In this document: one piece after another, positions 39,200 to 48,242 of the stretch | Position numbering within the stretch: position 1 is the stretch's first letter | How the letters are laid out: each line of letters begins with the position of its first letter | Source: Ochrobactrum chromiisoli | GTDB taxonomy: Bacteria > Pseudomonadota > Alphaproteobacteria > Rhizobiales > Rhizobiaceae | DNA length: 64,000 nucleotides | Direction of reading: 5' to 3' | Assembly: GCF_026241335.1 (NCBI RefSeq) | Contig: NZ_JAPHAV010000001.1 | Span: forward strand, 124,001 to 188,000 | Notes under the pieces: model-generated | Database searches by the model: none | What the model was told of the DNA's origin: nothing | The model's input: the letters and a program-made list of their open reading frames with translations, nothing else | Made by a program: the position numbers and the translations under genes

Positions 39200-39342
39200 C
39201 ACTCAAAGCACGCGTAATCCCTTGTCCCGACGTGAAAGACGGGCGCTACCGGCTGCCCGCAGCGAATAGTCCGGCGCAGGCCGGACCGCGAGGACAGGCA
39301 AAGCTAAAAAGAGACACGGCAGATCGAGGACAAAAATGCTGA
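39196..39342 (+). pseudogene. Remnant 5' end of a second hisF
   Basis: ATG 39196 overlaps the hisA stop (ATGA), the tight join expected of a native hisA-hisF pair. The first 17 residues, [17 protein letters not shown], match the HisF N-terminus (intact copy: [16 protein letters not shown]); after that all similarity is lost ([17 protein letters not shown]...). Of 15 aligned codons, 10 differ and 9 of those are synonymous; the other is Leu to Pro. The frame stays open for 48 codons and its TGA (39340-39342) overlaps the intact hisF start, so it may still couple translation. Confidence 0.85.
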
Positions 39343-40118
39343 AAGCACGCGTGATACCCTGCCTCGATGTAAAAGACGGCCGTGTCGTTAAGGGCGTCAA
39401 CTTTGTCGATCTGATTGATGCCGGTGATCCGGTGGAAGCAGCGCGCGCCTATGATGCGGCGGGCGCGGACGAATTGTGCTTCCTCGACATCACGGCGTCT
39501 TCGGACAATCGCGAGACAATTTTCGATGTCATCGCCCGTACAGCCGAACAGTGCTTTATGCCGCTCACCGTTGGCGGCGGCGTGCGTCAGGTGGCTGATA
39601 TTCGCAAGCTGCTGCTTGCCGGAGCCGACAAGGTTTCGATCAACACGGCTGCGGTCAAGAACCCGGAATTTGTTGCGGAAGCCGCTGATAAGTTTGGCAA
39701 TCAATGCATCGTTGTGGCCATTGATGCCAAAAAGGTTTCGGGTGAAGGCGAGAGTGATCGCTGGGAAATCTTTACCCATGGCGGCCGCCAGACGACCGGC
39801 ATTGATGCGGTGGAATTTGCGCAGAAGGTGGTGAGCCTGGGCGCCGGTGAAATCCTGCTGACTTCGATGGACCGTGATGGCACCAAGGCCGGCTATGACG
39901 TGGCGCTGACGCGGGCTGTTGCAGACAGCGTGCGCGTTCCGGTGATCGCTTCGGGCGGCGTTGGCAATCTGGATCACTTGGTGGCAGGCATCCGTGATGG
40001 TCATGCAACCGCGGTTCTTGCAGCATCCATCTTCCATTTCGGCACCTATACGATTGGCGAAGCCAAGCGCTATATGGCCGAGGCTGGCATTCCGATGCGG
40101 CTCGATCCGGTCCGTTGA
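39336..40118 (+). CDS. hisF: Imidazole glycerol phosphate synthase, cyclase subunit
   Basis: 260 aa. [23 protein letters not shown] with catalytic Asp near residue 10, [17 protein letters not shown], and [15 protein letters not shown] with the second catalytic Asp. GAGGA lies about 5 nt before the ATG. With HisH makes IGP and AICAR. The usual second-residue Thr seen in relatives is absent, whereas the upstream remnant keeps it. Confidence 0.96.
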   Translation: MLKARVIPCLDVKDGRVVKGVNFVDLIDAGDPVEAARAYDAAGADELCFLDITASSDNRETIFDVIARTAEQCFMPLTVGGGVRQVADIRKLLLAGADKVSINTAAVKNPEFVAEAADKFGNQCIVVAIDAKKVSGEGESDRWEIFTHGGRQTTGIDAVEFAQKVVSLGAGEILLTSMDRDGTKAGYDVALTRAVADSVRVPVIASGGVGNLDHLVAGIRDGHATAVLAASIFHFGTYTIGEAKRYMAEAGIPMRLDPVR

Positions 40119-40126
40119 TTATACAG

Positions 40127-40169
40127 CATGTCGCGGAAACGTGGGAACCGGTTTTCCGATAACGCCATG
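40127..40169. repeat. Single hairpin repeat (family A) between hisF and hisE
   Basis: CATGTCG ... CGCCATG with the GTGGGAACCGG loop and GGAAA(C)/TTTTCC inner stem. It starts 8 bp after the hisF stop and ends about 23 bp before hisE. Confidence 0.88.
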
Positions 40170-40192
40170 CGCAAAAGCCTAAAGGAAATCCG

Positions 40193-40516
40193 ATGAGCGA
40201 GTTCACCCTTTCCGACCTTGAACGCATCGTCGCAGAGCGTGCAAATTCAACGGATGGATCATCCTATACGGCAAGTCTTGTGGCCAAGGGCCAGACGCGC
40301 GCTGCCAAAAAGCTTGGCGAAGAGGCCGTTGAAACGGTGATTGCAGCCGTTGAGGGAAACCGCGCGGAAGTGGTCACGGAAAGCGCCGACCTGCTTTATC
40401 ATCTGCTGGTGGTTCTGAAGATTGCAGACGTCCCGCTCAATGAGGTTCTTGCAGAGTTGCAGCGCCGCACGGCACAGACGGGCCTTGAGGAAAAGGCCGG
40501 TCGTTCGAAGGCGTAA
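40193..40516 (+). CDS. hisE: Phosphoribosyl-ATP pyrophosphatase
   Basis: 107 aa. [46 protein letters not shown] and [14 protein letters not shown] are HisE/MazG-fold motifs with acidic metal ligands. Hydrolyses PR-ATP to PR-AMP. Followed immediately by the coaA frame. Confidence 0.95.
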   Translation: MSEFTLSDLERIVAERANSTDGSSYTASLVAKGQTRAAKKLGEEAVETVIAAVEGNRAEVVTESADLLYHLLVVLKIADVPLNEVLAELQRRTAQTGLEEKAGRSKA

Positions 40517-40570
40517 ATGCAGATCAAACACGAAGTGCTTGAATTGGCGTTGAGGGAGAGCAGCGACAAT

Positions 40571-41539
40571 ATGTGGGAAAAAATAGACCAGCTAACGCCG
40601 TCGCGTTACTCGCCTTACCGTTTTTTTTCGGCGCAAGAGTGGGCAGGCTTTCGCGCTGATACCCCCCTCACCCTTACCTATGAAGAAGTCAAACGGCTGC
40701 GCTCGCTGGGCGATCCGATTGATCTGGATGAAGTGCGGCGCATTTATCTGTCGCTGTCGCGCCTGCTCTATGCGCATGTGGAAGCAAGCCAGCTTCTGTT
40801 CCGCCAGCGCCAGCAGTTTCTCAATATGGAGGACAGTTTCAAGACGCCCTTCATCATTGGCATTGCAGGCTCTGTGGCTGTGGGGAAATCCACGACTGCG
40901 CGTATTCTCAAAGAACTGCTTGCGCGCTGGCCTTCAAGCCCGAAGGTCGATCTGGTGACGACGGATGGCTTCCTCTATCCCAACGCGATTCTGCGCGATC
41001 AGAACATGATGGAGCGCAAGGGTTTTCCCGAAAGCTATGATGTGGGCGCGCTTTTGCGTTTCCTGTCGGCGATCAAGGCAGGCATGAGCCGTGTGCGTGC
41101 ACCGCTTTATTCGCATTTAAGTTATGACGTGCTGCCAGGCGAATATCAGATTGTCGACAAGCCCGACATTCTGATCTTTGAAGGCATCAATGTTTTGCAG
41201 GTCCGCGATCTGCCGGAAGACGGCAAAATGGTGCCCTTTGTCTCCGATTTTTTCGATTTCTCGATTTATATCGATGCGGAGTCGGAGCTGATCCACAAAT
41301 GGTATATTGACCGTTTCATGCGTCTGCGTGAGACGGCTTTCGTCAATCCGCAGTCGTTCTTCCATCGCTATTCGCAGCTTTCTCAAGATGCGGCCCGTTC
41401 TATCGGCGAAGGCCTCTGGAACAATATCAACATGAAGAACCTGCGCGAAAACATTCTTCCCACCCGCCCCCGCGCCGATCTTATCCTGCGCAAAGGCAGC
41501 GATCATCTGATCGAAGAAGTGGCGCTTCGAAAGATTTAA
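40571..41539 (+). CDS. coaA: Pantothenate kinase (type I)
   Basis: 322 aa from ATG 40571 ([20 protein letters not shown]), matching the length and N-terminus I recall for Brucella CoaA. An in-frame ATG at 40517, right after the hisE stop, would add 18 residues and cannot be excluded. P-loop [30 protein letters not shown] and [11 protein letters not shown] are present. First committed step of CoA synthesis. Confidence 0.94.
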   Translation: MWEKIDQLTPSRYSPYRFFSAQEWAGFRADTPLTLTYEEVKRLRSLGDPIDLDEVRRIYLSLSRLLYAHVEASQLLFRQRQQFLNMEDSFKTPFIIGIAGSVAVGKSTTARILKELLARWPSSPKVDLVTTDGFLYPNAILRDQNMMERKGFPESYDVGALLRFLSAIKAGMSRVRAPLYSHLSYDVLPGEYQIVDKPDILIFEGINVLQVRDLPEDGKMVPFVSDFFDFSIYIDAESELIHKWYIDRFMRLRETAFVNPQSFFHRYSQLSQDAARSIGEGLWNNINMKNLRENILPTRPRADLILRKGSDHLIEEVALRKI

Positions 41540-41555
41540 ATCTCAGGAAACCAGA

Positions 41556-42350
41556 ATGGCGCAAGTGCTGGAAATGTATCAGGTGGACGCGTTCACCAAA
41601 CATGTCTTCGCCGGAAACCCTGCGGCGGTTCTGATCCTGAAAGACTGGCTGAGCGATGCGACCATGCAGGCAATCGCTGCCGAAAACAATCTCGCGGAAA
41701 CAGCTTTTGCATGCCCTGCAGAGGATGGCTGGAAGCTCAGATGGTTTACACCGACGCTTGAGGTCGATTTCTGCGGCCATGCGACTCTGGCAACGGCGCA
41801 TGTTCTGGCTTGGCACCACAAGATTGATGGTGAACTGCATTTTCACACCCGCATAGGCGAGATCAGTGTTTCGCGCGCGGGCGACGATTATGTGCTTGAT
41901 GTTCCATCCATTGCTCCCGACCAGCTTTCCGAGCTTCCTCCGTTCATAGCATCACTGTTTGAGAATGAGAGCGGAGCCACGTTCTTCAGAAATTTCGAGA
42001 ATATCTATGTGCAGCTTGAGGATGAGGCTGCGGTCAGGGCTTTCGTCCCCGATCATATTCAGATTGAGAAACTGGGATCAGTCGGCCTGGTGATCACCGC
42101 GCGAGGATCGTCGCACGACTTTGTTTCGCGTTATTTTGCGGCGGGATCGGGTATCCCGGAAGATCCGGTTACTGGATCTATCCATGCGACGCTCGTTCCC
42201 TATTGGGCTCAAAAGATCGGGAAAAACAAACTGTCCGCTTATCAGGCTTCGGCCCGTGGCGGACATTTGGGATGTGAGCTGAAAGGCGACCGTGTCTTGC
42301 TCACCGGCAACGCCGTGACATTCATGAAATCCGAGATTTATATCCCGTAA
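41556..42350 (+). CDS. PhzF family isomerase/epimerase-like protein
   Basis: 264 aa. YQVDAFTKHVFAGNPAAVLIL, the active-site Glu in AENNLAETAFAC, FTPTLEVDFCGHATLATAHVL and EDPVTGSIHATLVPYW are PhzF signatures. Family members isomerise or epimerise small metabolites; substrate here unknown. Follows coaA by 16 bp, so probably co-transcribed. Confidence 0.9.
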   Translation: MAQVLEMYQVDAFTKHVFAGNPAAVLILKDWLSDATMQAIAAENNLAETAFACPAEDGWKLRWFTPTLEVDFCGHATLATAHVLAWHHKIDGELHFHTRIGEISVSRAGDDYVLDVPSIAPDQLSELPPFIASLFENESGATFFRNFENIYVQLEDEAAVRAFVPDHIQIEKLGSVGLVITARGSSHDFVSRYFAAGSGIPEDPVTGSIHATLVPYWAQKIGKNKLSAYQASARGGHLGCELKGDRVLLTGNAVTFMKSEIYIP

Positions 42351-42357
42351 AGAATAA

Positions 42358-42380
42358 GGGCGCCGAATAGTTCGGCGCCC
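42358..42380. terminator. Hairpin between the convergent PhzF and LysM genes
   Basis: GGGCGCCGAA and TTCGGCGCCC form a perfect 10-bp stem with a TAG loop. No long T-run on either side, but the position fits a shared end. Confidence 0.65.
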
Positions 42381-42406
42381 TGATCGCTTTTGGGTCATTT
42401 TTGCAA

Positions 42407-42859
42407 TCAAGCAAGCGGTGGAATGCGCAGCACCTGGCCTGGATAGATTTTATCCGGATGCGTCAGCATTGGCTTGTTGGCTTCAAAGATAATGTCGTTC
42501 TTTGCGCCCTTGCCTTTGCCATATTGGGCTTCGGCGATTTTCCAGAGATTGTCGCCCTTCTTAACCGTGTAGAAGACAGGTTCGGCACCGGTCGTCCCGG
42601 CATCGTCGACTTTTAGTTCAGAAGCTTCGACCTTGGAAACGCCCAGTGAGTTGCCGACGGCGATGATCGCTTTTTCAAAAGCTGACTGATCCTTCACATT
42701 GCCGCTCAGGACGGCTTTGTCGCCCTGCACGCTTACCTGCACACCATCGGTGCCGAGATTATGCGAATCGAGTTCCTTCTTCAGATCCTCGGCTTTGGGC
42801 TCATTTTCACCGAAGCCAAGCTTGGTTCCGACCGATTTCACGAAATCGAAAATTCCCAT
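42407..42859 (-). CDS. BON-LysM domain protein (Kbp/YgaU-like)
   Basis: 150 aa. Start ATG 42859 (MGIFDFVKSVG) with AGGAG at optimal spacing. BON domain ~25-85 (GTDGVQVSVQGDKAVLSGNVKD) and LysM ~96-148 (FYTVKKGDNLWKIAEAQYGK ... HPDKIYPGQVLRIPPLA). Same layout as E. coli Kbp, a cytosolic K+-binding protein. Single gene. Confidence 0.9.
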   Translation of the reverse strand: MGIFDFVKSVGTKLGFGENEPKAEDLKKELDSHNLGTDGVQVSVQGDKAVLSGNVKDQSAFEKAIIAVGNSLGVSKVEASELKVDDAGTTGAEPVFYTVKKGDNLWKIAEAQYGKGKGAKNDIIFEANKPMLTHPDKIYPGQVLRIPPLA

Positions 42860-43035
42860 GGGCAAATCTCCTTGTTGTTAAGACCGTATCTTTCAATCAA
42901 ACCCGTCATCGCAACCCGTGCGGCTTCCGGTTCGTCAATAGCCAGTAAGGTACAGCGCCCAACAAATTGGTCAAGTCCGGATTGTTCCCGGATTGTTCAA
43001 TGAGTTCGGGCACTTAATTAGCATTTTAACAAGCT

Positions 43036-44760
43036 CTACCGGCCCAGATTGGTCTTCGCCAGCTCGACGATTTCATCGCCACGACCGCTGATGATGGCCT
43101 TGAGCATATAAAGGCTGAAGCCTTTCGCCTGCTCGGCCTTGATTTTGGGGGGCATGACAAGCTCTTGCTTGGCTGTCACCACATCAACCAGAACCGGACC
43201 ATCATGGGCAAAAGCTTGCTTTAAGGCCTCCGGCAGATCAGCGGAATCCTCCACCCGGAATCCCTTGATACCAATGGCTTCGGCCATGGCTGCAAAATTC
43301 GGATTGTCGAGATCCGTTCCCGACGTCAGATAGCCGCCAGCTTTCATTTCCATGGCCACGAAGCCAAGCGAGCCATTGTTATAGACAATGATCTTGGCGG
43401 GCAGATTGAGCTGTTTCAGCGACAGGAAATCGCCCATCATCATGGTGAAACCGCCATCGCCGGACAGCGAAACGACTTGTCGTTCCGGTGCTGCACCCTT
43501 GGCGCCCAGCGCCTGAAGCATGGCATTGGCCATTGAGCCATGATTGAAAGAACCAAGCAGACGACGCTTGCCATTCATGGTGAGATAGCGCGCCGCCCAG
43601 ACGGTTGGCGTGCCGACATCGGCTGTGAAGATCGCATCCGCATCCGCAATCTCATTGACGAGGCGGGTCAGATATTGCGGATGGATCGGCTGTCCCGGTT
43701 TTGACGGTACGGCCAGATCATCCAGTGCTTCGCGCGCCTTGGTATAATGCGTCTTGGCGGCATCGAGGAATTTCGTGCTGCGAGCGGATTTAAGCTTCGG
43801 CAGAAGGGCGGCGATTGTTTCCGCCACATCGCCCGTCACACCCAATGTCAGCGGCGCCCGCCGACCAAGCTGTGATGGATCATTGTCGATCTGAACGATC
43901 TTGGCCTTGTCGGGATAGAAATTGCGATACGGAAAACTGGTGCCAAGCATCAGCAGCGTGTCGCAGTTGAGCATGGCGTGATAGCCGGATGAAAAGCCGA
44001 TCAATCCGGTCATGCCGACATCAAACGGATTGTCCCATTCGACATGTTCCTTGCCGCGCAGCGCATGGACAACGGGGGCTTCGAGCTGTTCGGCCAACGA
44101 GACCACCGCATCATGGGCGCCAGCACAGCCGCTGCCTGCCAGAATGGTGATTTTCTCAGACCCGTTGAGAATGTCTGCGAGTTTTGCGACATCCTGATCA
44201 GACGGAACCATCCGGGGAAGCGAGATCGGCGTCCAGTTTTGCTTGATCCCTTCGGGGGCTTGCTTGAGCGCCACGTCGCCCGGAATAACGATCACCGCCA
44301 CGCCGCGCTTGCCAATGGCGGCACGCATCGCGCGGTTCAACACTTCCGGCATTTGTGCGGGATTGGAAACCAGCTCGACAAAATGGCTGCATTCACGAAA
44401 CAGTTCCTGCGGATGGGTTTCCTGGAAATAATCCAGGCCAATTTCCGACGAAGGAATATGCGCTGCAATCGCCAGCACGGGTTCGCGGTTGCGGTGGCAA
44501 TCAAACAACCCGTTGATGAGGTGCAGATTGCCGGGACCGCAGCTACCGGCACAAACGGCCAGTTCGCCGGTGACAGCCGCTTCCGCGCCGGCGGCAAAGG
44601 CTGCGGTTTCCTCGTGCCGGACATGCATCCAGTCGATTTTACCGAGCCGTCGCAGGCTGTCATTTAATCCGTTGAGGCTGTCACCGGTGACACCCCAGAT
44701 ACGCTTAACGCCCGCTTCGGCCAAGGTTTGAGCCAGAAGATCCGCAACAGTCATGCCCAT
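43036..44760 (-). CDS. poxB: Pyruvate dehydrogenase (quinone), ThDP-dependent
   Basis: 574 aa. Very close to E. coli PoxB along its length: [40 protein letters not shown] (activating Glu), [40 protein letters not shown] (ThDP motif) and the membrane-association end [18 protein letters not shown]. Oxidises pyruvate to acetate and CO2 with electrons to quinone. Start at ATG 44760 puts AAGGTG 8 nt upstream; ATGs at 44766 and 44754 are alternatives. Its promoter region is interrupted by the AT-rich island's left repeat 67 bp upstream. Confidence 0.93.
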   Translation of the reverse strand: MGMTVADLLAQTLAEAGVKRIWGVTGDSLNGLNDSLRRLGKIDWMHVRHEETAAFAAGAEAAVTGELAVCAGSCGPGNLHLINGLFDCHRNREPVLAIAAHIPSSEIGLDYFQETHPQELFRECSHFVELVSNPAQMPEVLNRAMRAAIGKRGVAVIVIPGDVALKQAPEGIKQNWTPISLPRMVPSDQDVAKLADILNGSEKITILAGSGCAGAHDAVVSLAEQLEAPVVHALRGKEHVEWDNPFDVGMTGLIGFSSGYHAMLNCDTLLMLGTSFPYRNFYPDKAKIVQIDNDPSQLGRRAPLTLGVTGDVAETIAALLPKLKSARSTKFLDAAKTHYTKAREALDDLAVPSKPGQPIHPQYLTRLVNEIADADAIFTADVGTPTVWAARYLTMNGKRRLLGSFNHGSMANAMLQALGAKGAAPERQVVSLSGDGGFTMMMGDFLSLKQLNLPAKIIVYNNGSLGFVAMEMKAGGYLTSGTDLDNPNFAAMAEAIGIKGFRVEDSADLPEALKQAFAHDGPVLVDVVTAKQELVMPPKIKAEQAKGFSLYMLKAIISGRGDEIVELAKTNLGR

Positions 44761-44827
44761 GATCATTTCACCTTTTTCGCAATCTCACGCACTATCTAGT
44801 GCGCTTTGGCGAACAGGAAAGAATCAA

Positions 44828-44873
44828 CTTCTTTTGATGTGCAGCAGCAGAATTGTTATGTCGTGCAGTCGCG
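44828..44873. repeat. 46-bp direct repeat, poxB-side copy (DR1)
   Basis: Identical over 46 bp to 46843-46888. The part corresponding to 46871-46888 is the last five codons and stop of the alpha/beta hydrolase gene, so this copy is a displaced hydrolase 3' end. Confidence 0.95.
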
Positions 44874-45070
44874 AGATTTTGGCGCTCAGAGTGCGTAAAA
44901 TAAAGGGAGCGCCCGTCTGGGTTAACGGCCAGATGTAGAGGCTTATTTCCCCTTTGACCTGTAAGCAGGTCTCGTCAACACACCTTGAGCCGAGCATTGG
45001 GCATTTACGTTTTTGGGCCGACCTGCACTCTGTGCAGAGTATCGGACGGCCCCATGGAAAATGAGCTTAC

Positions 45071-45165
45071 TTGAAATCCCCTGTCATCCGCGAGGTCCGC
45101 ACCTCAATGATGCGCATTCAGAAACGGATGACGCGCACGCTGTAAGGATAAAATCTTTTGCAACA
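45071..45165 (+). repeat. Diverged repeat R1, left of the orphan gene
   Basis: Shares TTGAAATCC, CTGTCAT, CTCAAT, ATGCGCA and TAAGG blocks in the same order with 46734-46822 (R2). Spacing differs by about 7 bp. No coding sense seen. Confidence 0.55.
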
Positions 45166-45357
45166 GACCCTCTCTTATTGCGAGGTATTCAAATAATGAG
45201 CCCACAAATGAGGGCGCGCCTTCATCAAATCCATCAACATGATCGGGAGGACTATATCTTCGTGTCATAGATATCAGTTTATTAAAATGTAATTAGGTTT
45301 AAAATGGATACGTATTAACATCTCAAAATAATTAATAAATTGAATGGGATTATTATC

Positions 45358-46467
45358 ATGGCAATAGTCGTTAAAGGGGATACTCTCCCAGATGAATGTG
45401 TAAGTGTAGTGAATGGATTTGGAATTGGATACAATGAACTTGCAGACGTTTATCTGATTCCAGGAGGGATTCAACTCCTTCCATCAGAGCAGTCTTATTA
45501 TGAAATAGTATTTTTATCTGGAAGAAATGGGAGTTTAATAAATAAATTTCGTAGCCTAAGTCCTTCTAAAACCACTATAAAAGTCATATCTTATAATAAT
45601 CATTATGTATTCCTCGGTTTGTATCCTTTTAGTGGTAATTCAGATATTCCGGAGGGTTTTGTTTCTGGTATAGGTTATGCATATTCAAGTGGAGCTGACA
45701 TGACAAAGATCAATGTTATTGATCTTCCTGGTGAGTTGAAAGATTCATGCTTTTATACAGTGACATATGATAAGAAAAATAGAAATTATTACTTCGGTGG
45801 TGTGTTGCCAGATTATGATGGTGCGGCTTATGTTATAATTGATGAAGTAGAAAAGAAATACAAAGGTTGTATAAAAATAAAATCTCATATAAATATTACT
45901 GCATTTCAACCGCTATGCAGCAATAATGGTGTGTTGTACGTTCCTTCAAATACGCCTGGTAAGGTATATAATTGCATAGATAAATATGATGTACATGGAA
46001 ATGTATTTATAGGTTCTATAATAGCGCTCAATACTTTTGACTCTTACTTAACTATTCACGGAATTAATTTAGATGATTATAATAATATATTGTATATTAT
46101 TGTAACTTATAAAGATATTGGTAATAATTTTACTGAAGTGCAAATTTATGATATTAATAAAGGGGAGTTTATTGGTCATTTCTTATTGAATCTAATGCTC
46201 GCAGATGGGCAGAGAACATATTTAGATTCAAAGCTAAAAAGACTTTATTTATGTAGTTCAGAAAATATGATTGTTGTTGTTGATTTAAATAAAAAGAAGA
46301 TAGTTAATACTATAAAAATTGAAACTAATGGACGAATTTGTTACTTCATATACTCTGAGCGTAATAATTCTGCACTTGTGATAACAGATCTAAATTCTCC
46401 AGATTCTTTATTGCAATGCTTTATTATTAAGGACATTAATACAGTAGATTCTACGGTCCTGTCGTAA
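45358..46467 (+). CDS. AT-rich orphan protein, probable beta-propeller
   Basis: 369 aa, start ATG 45358 with GGGA about 8 nt upstream (an in-frame TTG at 45340 is less likely). No signal peptide. The sequence is a succession of beta-strand blocks of about 40-50 residues (YYEIVFLSGRNGSLINKF; HYVFLGLYPFSG; KLKRLYLCSSENMIVVVDLN; IVNTIKIETNGRICYFIYSE), the look of a YVTN/NHL-like propeller. Very low G+C (12 of 60 in 45841-45900) against its neighbours shows foreign origin. Propellers usually bind ligands or proteins; no catalytic motif seen. Function unknown. Confidence 0.75.
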   Translation: MAIVVKGDTLPDECVSVVNGFGIGYNELADVYLIPGGIQLLPSEQSYYEIVFLSGRNGSLINKFRSLSPSKTTIKVISYNNHYVFLGLYPFSGNSDIPEGFVSGIGYAYSSGADMTKINVIDLPGELKDSCFYTVTYDKKNRNYYFGGVLPDYDGAAYVIIDEVEKKYKGCIKIKSHINITAFQPLCSNNGVLYVPSNTPGKVYNCIDKYDVHGNVFIGSIIALNTFDSYLTIHGINLDDYNNILYIIVTYKDIGNNFTEVQIYDINKGEFIGHFLLNLMLADGQRTYLDSKLKRLYLCSSENMIVVVDLNKKKIVNTIKIETNGRICYFIYSERNNSALVITDLNSPDSLLQCFIIKDINTVDSTVLS

Positions 46468-46870
46468 AGTACTGGATATGCGAAAGGCGTGATTATTTCT
46501 GGGCGCACTTATGCTGCGCGGTCGGCAAAGGGCTGGATTGGCCAGCTGGTTTTTTGGATCATGTGAGCCAATCCTATCCCTGAAAGGTATCTGATACCCT
46601 ATCGCTTCATAGCCGCATGATCGACGCATGCGCTTGGTTCTTCGTTGGTTTTCTGAAGGTTGCGATAGGAACCTGAATAGCGAGCATAAAAGAATACCGC
46701 ATTCAGGATGATACTTTTGTGAAAGTGCTCCCTTTGAAATCCACTGTCATTTCTTTGTATCTCGCTCAATTATGCGCACTCGCGAGCGAATAGTGCATTA
46801 AGGGTGAAAATTTTGTACGAGCCGCCGTGGGGGCGAAACACGCTTCTTTTGATGTGCAGCAGCAGAATTG
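46468..46870. other. 403-bp gap right of the orphan gene
   Basis: Normal to mildly AT-rich DNA with R2 (46734-46822) and most of DR2. No convincing gene or transposase remnant. Composition changes back near 46470, right at the gene end. Confidence 0.45.
46734..46822 (+). repeat. Diverged repeat R2, right of the orphan gene
   Basis: Partner of R1 (45071-45165); ends about 20 bp before DR2. Confidence 0.55.
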
Positions 46871-46888
46871 TTATGTCGTGCAGTCGCG
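46843..46888. repeat. 46-bp direct repeat, hydrolase-side copy (DR2)
   Basis: Identical to 44828-44873. Bases 46871-46888 are the final codons and stop of the hydrolase gene, so this is the native copy. Confidence 0.95.
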
Positions 46889-47686
46889 GATAAAACGCGC
46901 AAGATAGGCGTCAAATTCCGCTGGCTGCTCGCGGAATGGCGCATGCCCTGCATTGTCAATCACGTGGGTTTTTGCTTCCCAGAGATTGCCGAATTTCACT
47001 TTTGAGACAAAAGCGAGTTCGACAAAAGGTTCGTCGCGACCATTGACGACTGCAATGGGAAGCTTTGCGCTGGCGACGATGTCGCGCTGGTTGCCGCCAG
47101 ATCCAGCGGCAAATTTTTCAAACATGATGCGGCGTGCGCGTCCGTCAGTGCGGGCAACAATATCAAGAAGTGATGCATCGAATGGCTCGCCGCAGGTGCT
47201 GCGTGCATAAGATTCCACGTCACGCTCGGAAAACACCTCCTGCCCGGCAAGCGCCATATCAGGCCCGCTCTTGAACCCCTGCCCCACTTCCTCACGCGCC
47301 ACAGGCGGTGTTCCGGTAATCATCAGGCCGCGCATGTCAGGATAACGGGCAATCATCTCGATACCGATATGGCCGCCAAGCGACCAGCCGAAAACAACGG
47401 CATCGGCAATGCCGAGCTTTTGCATGACCTCCGTCATTGCATCTGCATAGCCATCCATCGAATAGCTGCGATCAGGATCAATCGCATCTGCGGATTTGCC
47501 ATGGCCCGGAAGATCAGGCGCAATGACACGCCATTTTTTGCCAATTTCACCTTCAAACTGTGGTGCAAAAATCGCGCCCGAACTTGAATTGCCATGGATC
47601 ATCAGGAGGGGCGCGCCCGCGCCTTCACTTTCACGCACAGCAATGCGGCCATGGCTGGTTTCAAGCTCGTGATAATTGATTGTCAT
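46871..47686 (-). CDS. Alpha/beta hydrolase
   Basis: 271 aa. Start ATG 47686 (MTINYHELETSHGRIAVRES). Oxyanion MIHGNSSSG, nucleophile Ser in VFGWSLGGHIGIEM, Asp in VVNGRDEPFVE, His in VIDNAGHAPFREQP complete the triad. Substrate unknown. Its last codons lie within the 46-bp repeat shared with the poxB side, and it probably once preceded poxB directly on the minus strand. Confidence 0.9.
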   Translation of the reverse strand: MTINYHELETSHGRIAVRESEGAGAPLLMIHGNSSSGAIFAPQFEGEIGKKWRVIAPDLPGHGKSADAIDPDRSYSMDGYADAMTEVMQKLGIADAVVFGWSLGGHIGIEMIARYPDMRGLMITGTPPVAREEVGQGFKSGPDMALAGQEVFSERDVESYARSTCGEPFDASLLDIVARTDGRARRIMFEKFAAGSGGNQRDIVASAKLPIAVVNGRDEPFVELAFVSKVKFGNLWEAKTHVIDNAGHAPFREQPAEFDAYLARFIRDCTT

Positions 47687-47713
47687 GTTGTCTGTTCCCA
47701 CAGTCTGGAAATT

Positions 47714-48151
47714 TTAGTCAAAGGAAACCTTGCCACGGCCTTTTTTGATATCCGAGCGCCCGGATTTGGCTTTGAGGCGGCGTTCAACCGAGCCTTTGGT
47801 TGGTTTTGTTTTTCTGCGCGGCGGCGGTGGCGGAACGGCTGCTTCTTTGATGAGCGCAATCATCCGCTCGCGCGCATCTTCCCGGTTGCGTTCCTGCGTG
47901 CGAAAACGATTGGCCTCAATCAGAACGTCCCCATCCTTGGTGCCTTTCTGACCGGCAAGCTTGAAAAGTCGCGAAAGCACATCTTCGGGCAGGCCGGAGC
48001 GTGCCGCATGAAAGCGCAGCTGTACGGCAGTGGAAACCTTGTTGACGTTTTGACCACCCGGACCGGATGAGCGAATAAAGCTCTCCTCCAGATCGTCCTC
48101 GTGGATCGTCAGGCGGTTGGTGATGCGAATGATGTTGCGGCTTTCTTCCAT
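47714..48151 (-). CDS. arfB: Alternative ribosome-rescue factor ArfB (peptidyl-tRNA hydrolase)
   Basis: 145 aa from ATG 48151 (MEESRNIIRITNRLTIHEDD); the open frame runs on to 48298 but crosses the pckA terminator. FIRSSGPGGQNVNKVST holds the GGQ motif, and the basic C-terminal tail (PPPRRKTKPTKGSVERRLKAK) is the ribosome-channel binder. Releases peptides from stalled ribosomes. Confidence 0.93.
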   Translation of the reverse strand: MEESRNIIRITNRLTIHEDDLEESFIRSSGPGGQNVNKVSTAVQLRFHAARSGLPEDVLSRLFKLAGQKGTKDGDVLIEANRFRTQERNREDARERMIALIKEAAVPPPPPRRKTKPTKGSVERRLKAKSGRSDIKKGRGKVSFD

Positions 48152-48191
48152 GCTAAAAGTGATACACCGCTTTTTATCCGTTAGACAAAAG

Positions 48192-48216
48192 AAAAACCCG
48201 GCCTTTCGGCCGGGCT
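48192..48216 (-). terminator. Terminator after pckA
   Basis: CCCGGCC (48197-48203) and GGCCGGG (48208-48214) with a 4-nt loop; a T-run follows on the minus strand. Located 27 bp past the pckA stop. Confidence 0.9.
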
Positions 48217-48242
48217 TTCCCTCCTCCTCAGGATGAATATGC

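Larger units (their letters stand above)
44761..45357. other. 597-bp gap between poxB and the orphan gene
   Basis: Contains the poxB promoter region, DR1 and R1. An open frame 45013-45270 exists, but it has no ribosome site or recognised product. Small inverted repeats (ACCTG/CAGGT near 44959, ACTCTG/CAGAGT near 45028) are present. AT content rises sharply after 45270. Confidence 0.5.
44874..46842. mobile_element. 2-kb AT-rich insertion bounded by 46-bp direct repeats
   Basis: The segment between the two 46-bp repeats holds one foreign-looking gene (45358-46467) and two non-coding flanks. Removing it with one repeat would join the hydrolase 3' end to the poxB promoter region with a normal short gap. 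The att-like repeats at a gene 3' end resemble site-specific integration, but no integrase or transposase is present and no terminal inverted repeats were found. It may be a non-autonomous or decayed element, or a duplication-mediated insertion. Confidence 0.6.

Noticed and set aside
39246-40037. 263-codon minus-strand frame opposite hisF
   Set aside because: Antisense shadow of hisF with no family character.
45013-45270. 85-codon frame between poxB and the orphan gene
   Set aside because: No ribosome site, no recognised domain, and it crosses repeat R1.
46408-46629. Possible transposase remnant right of the orphan gene
   Set aside because: The 73-codon minus-strand frame has no DDE or other transposase motif, and no terminal inverted repeats were found.
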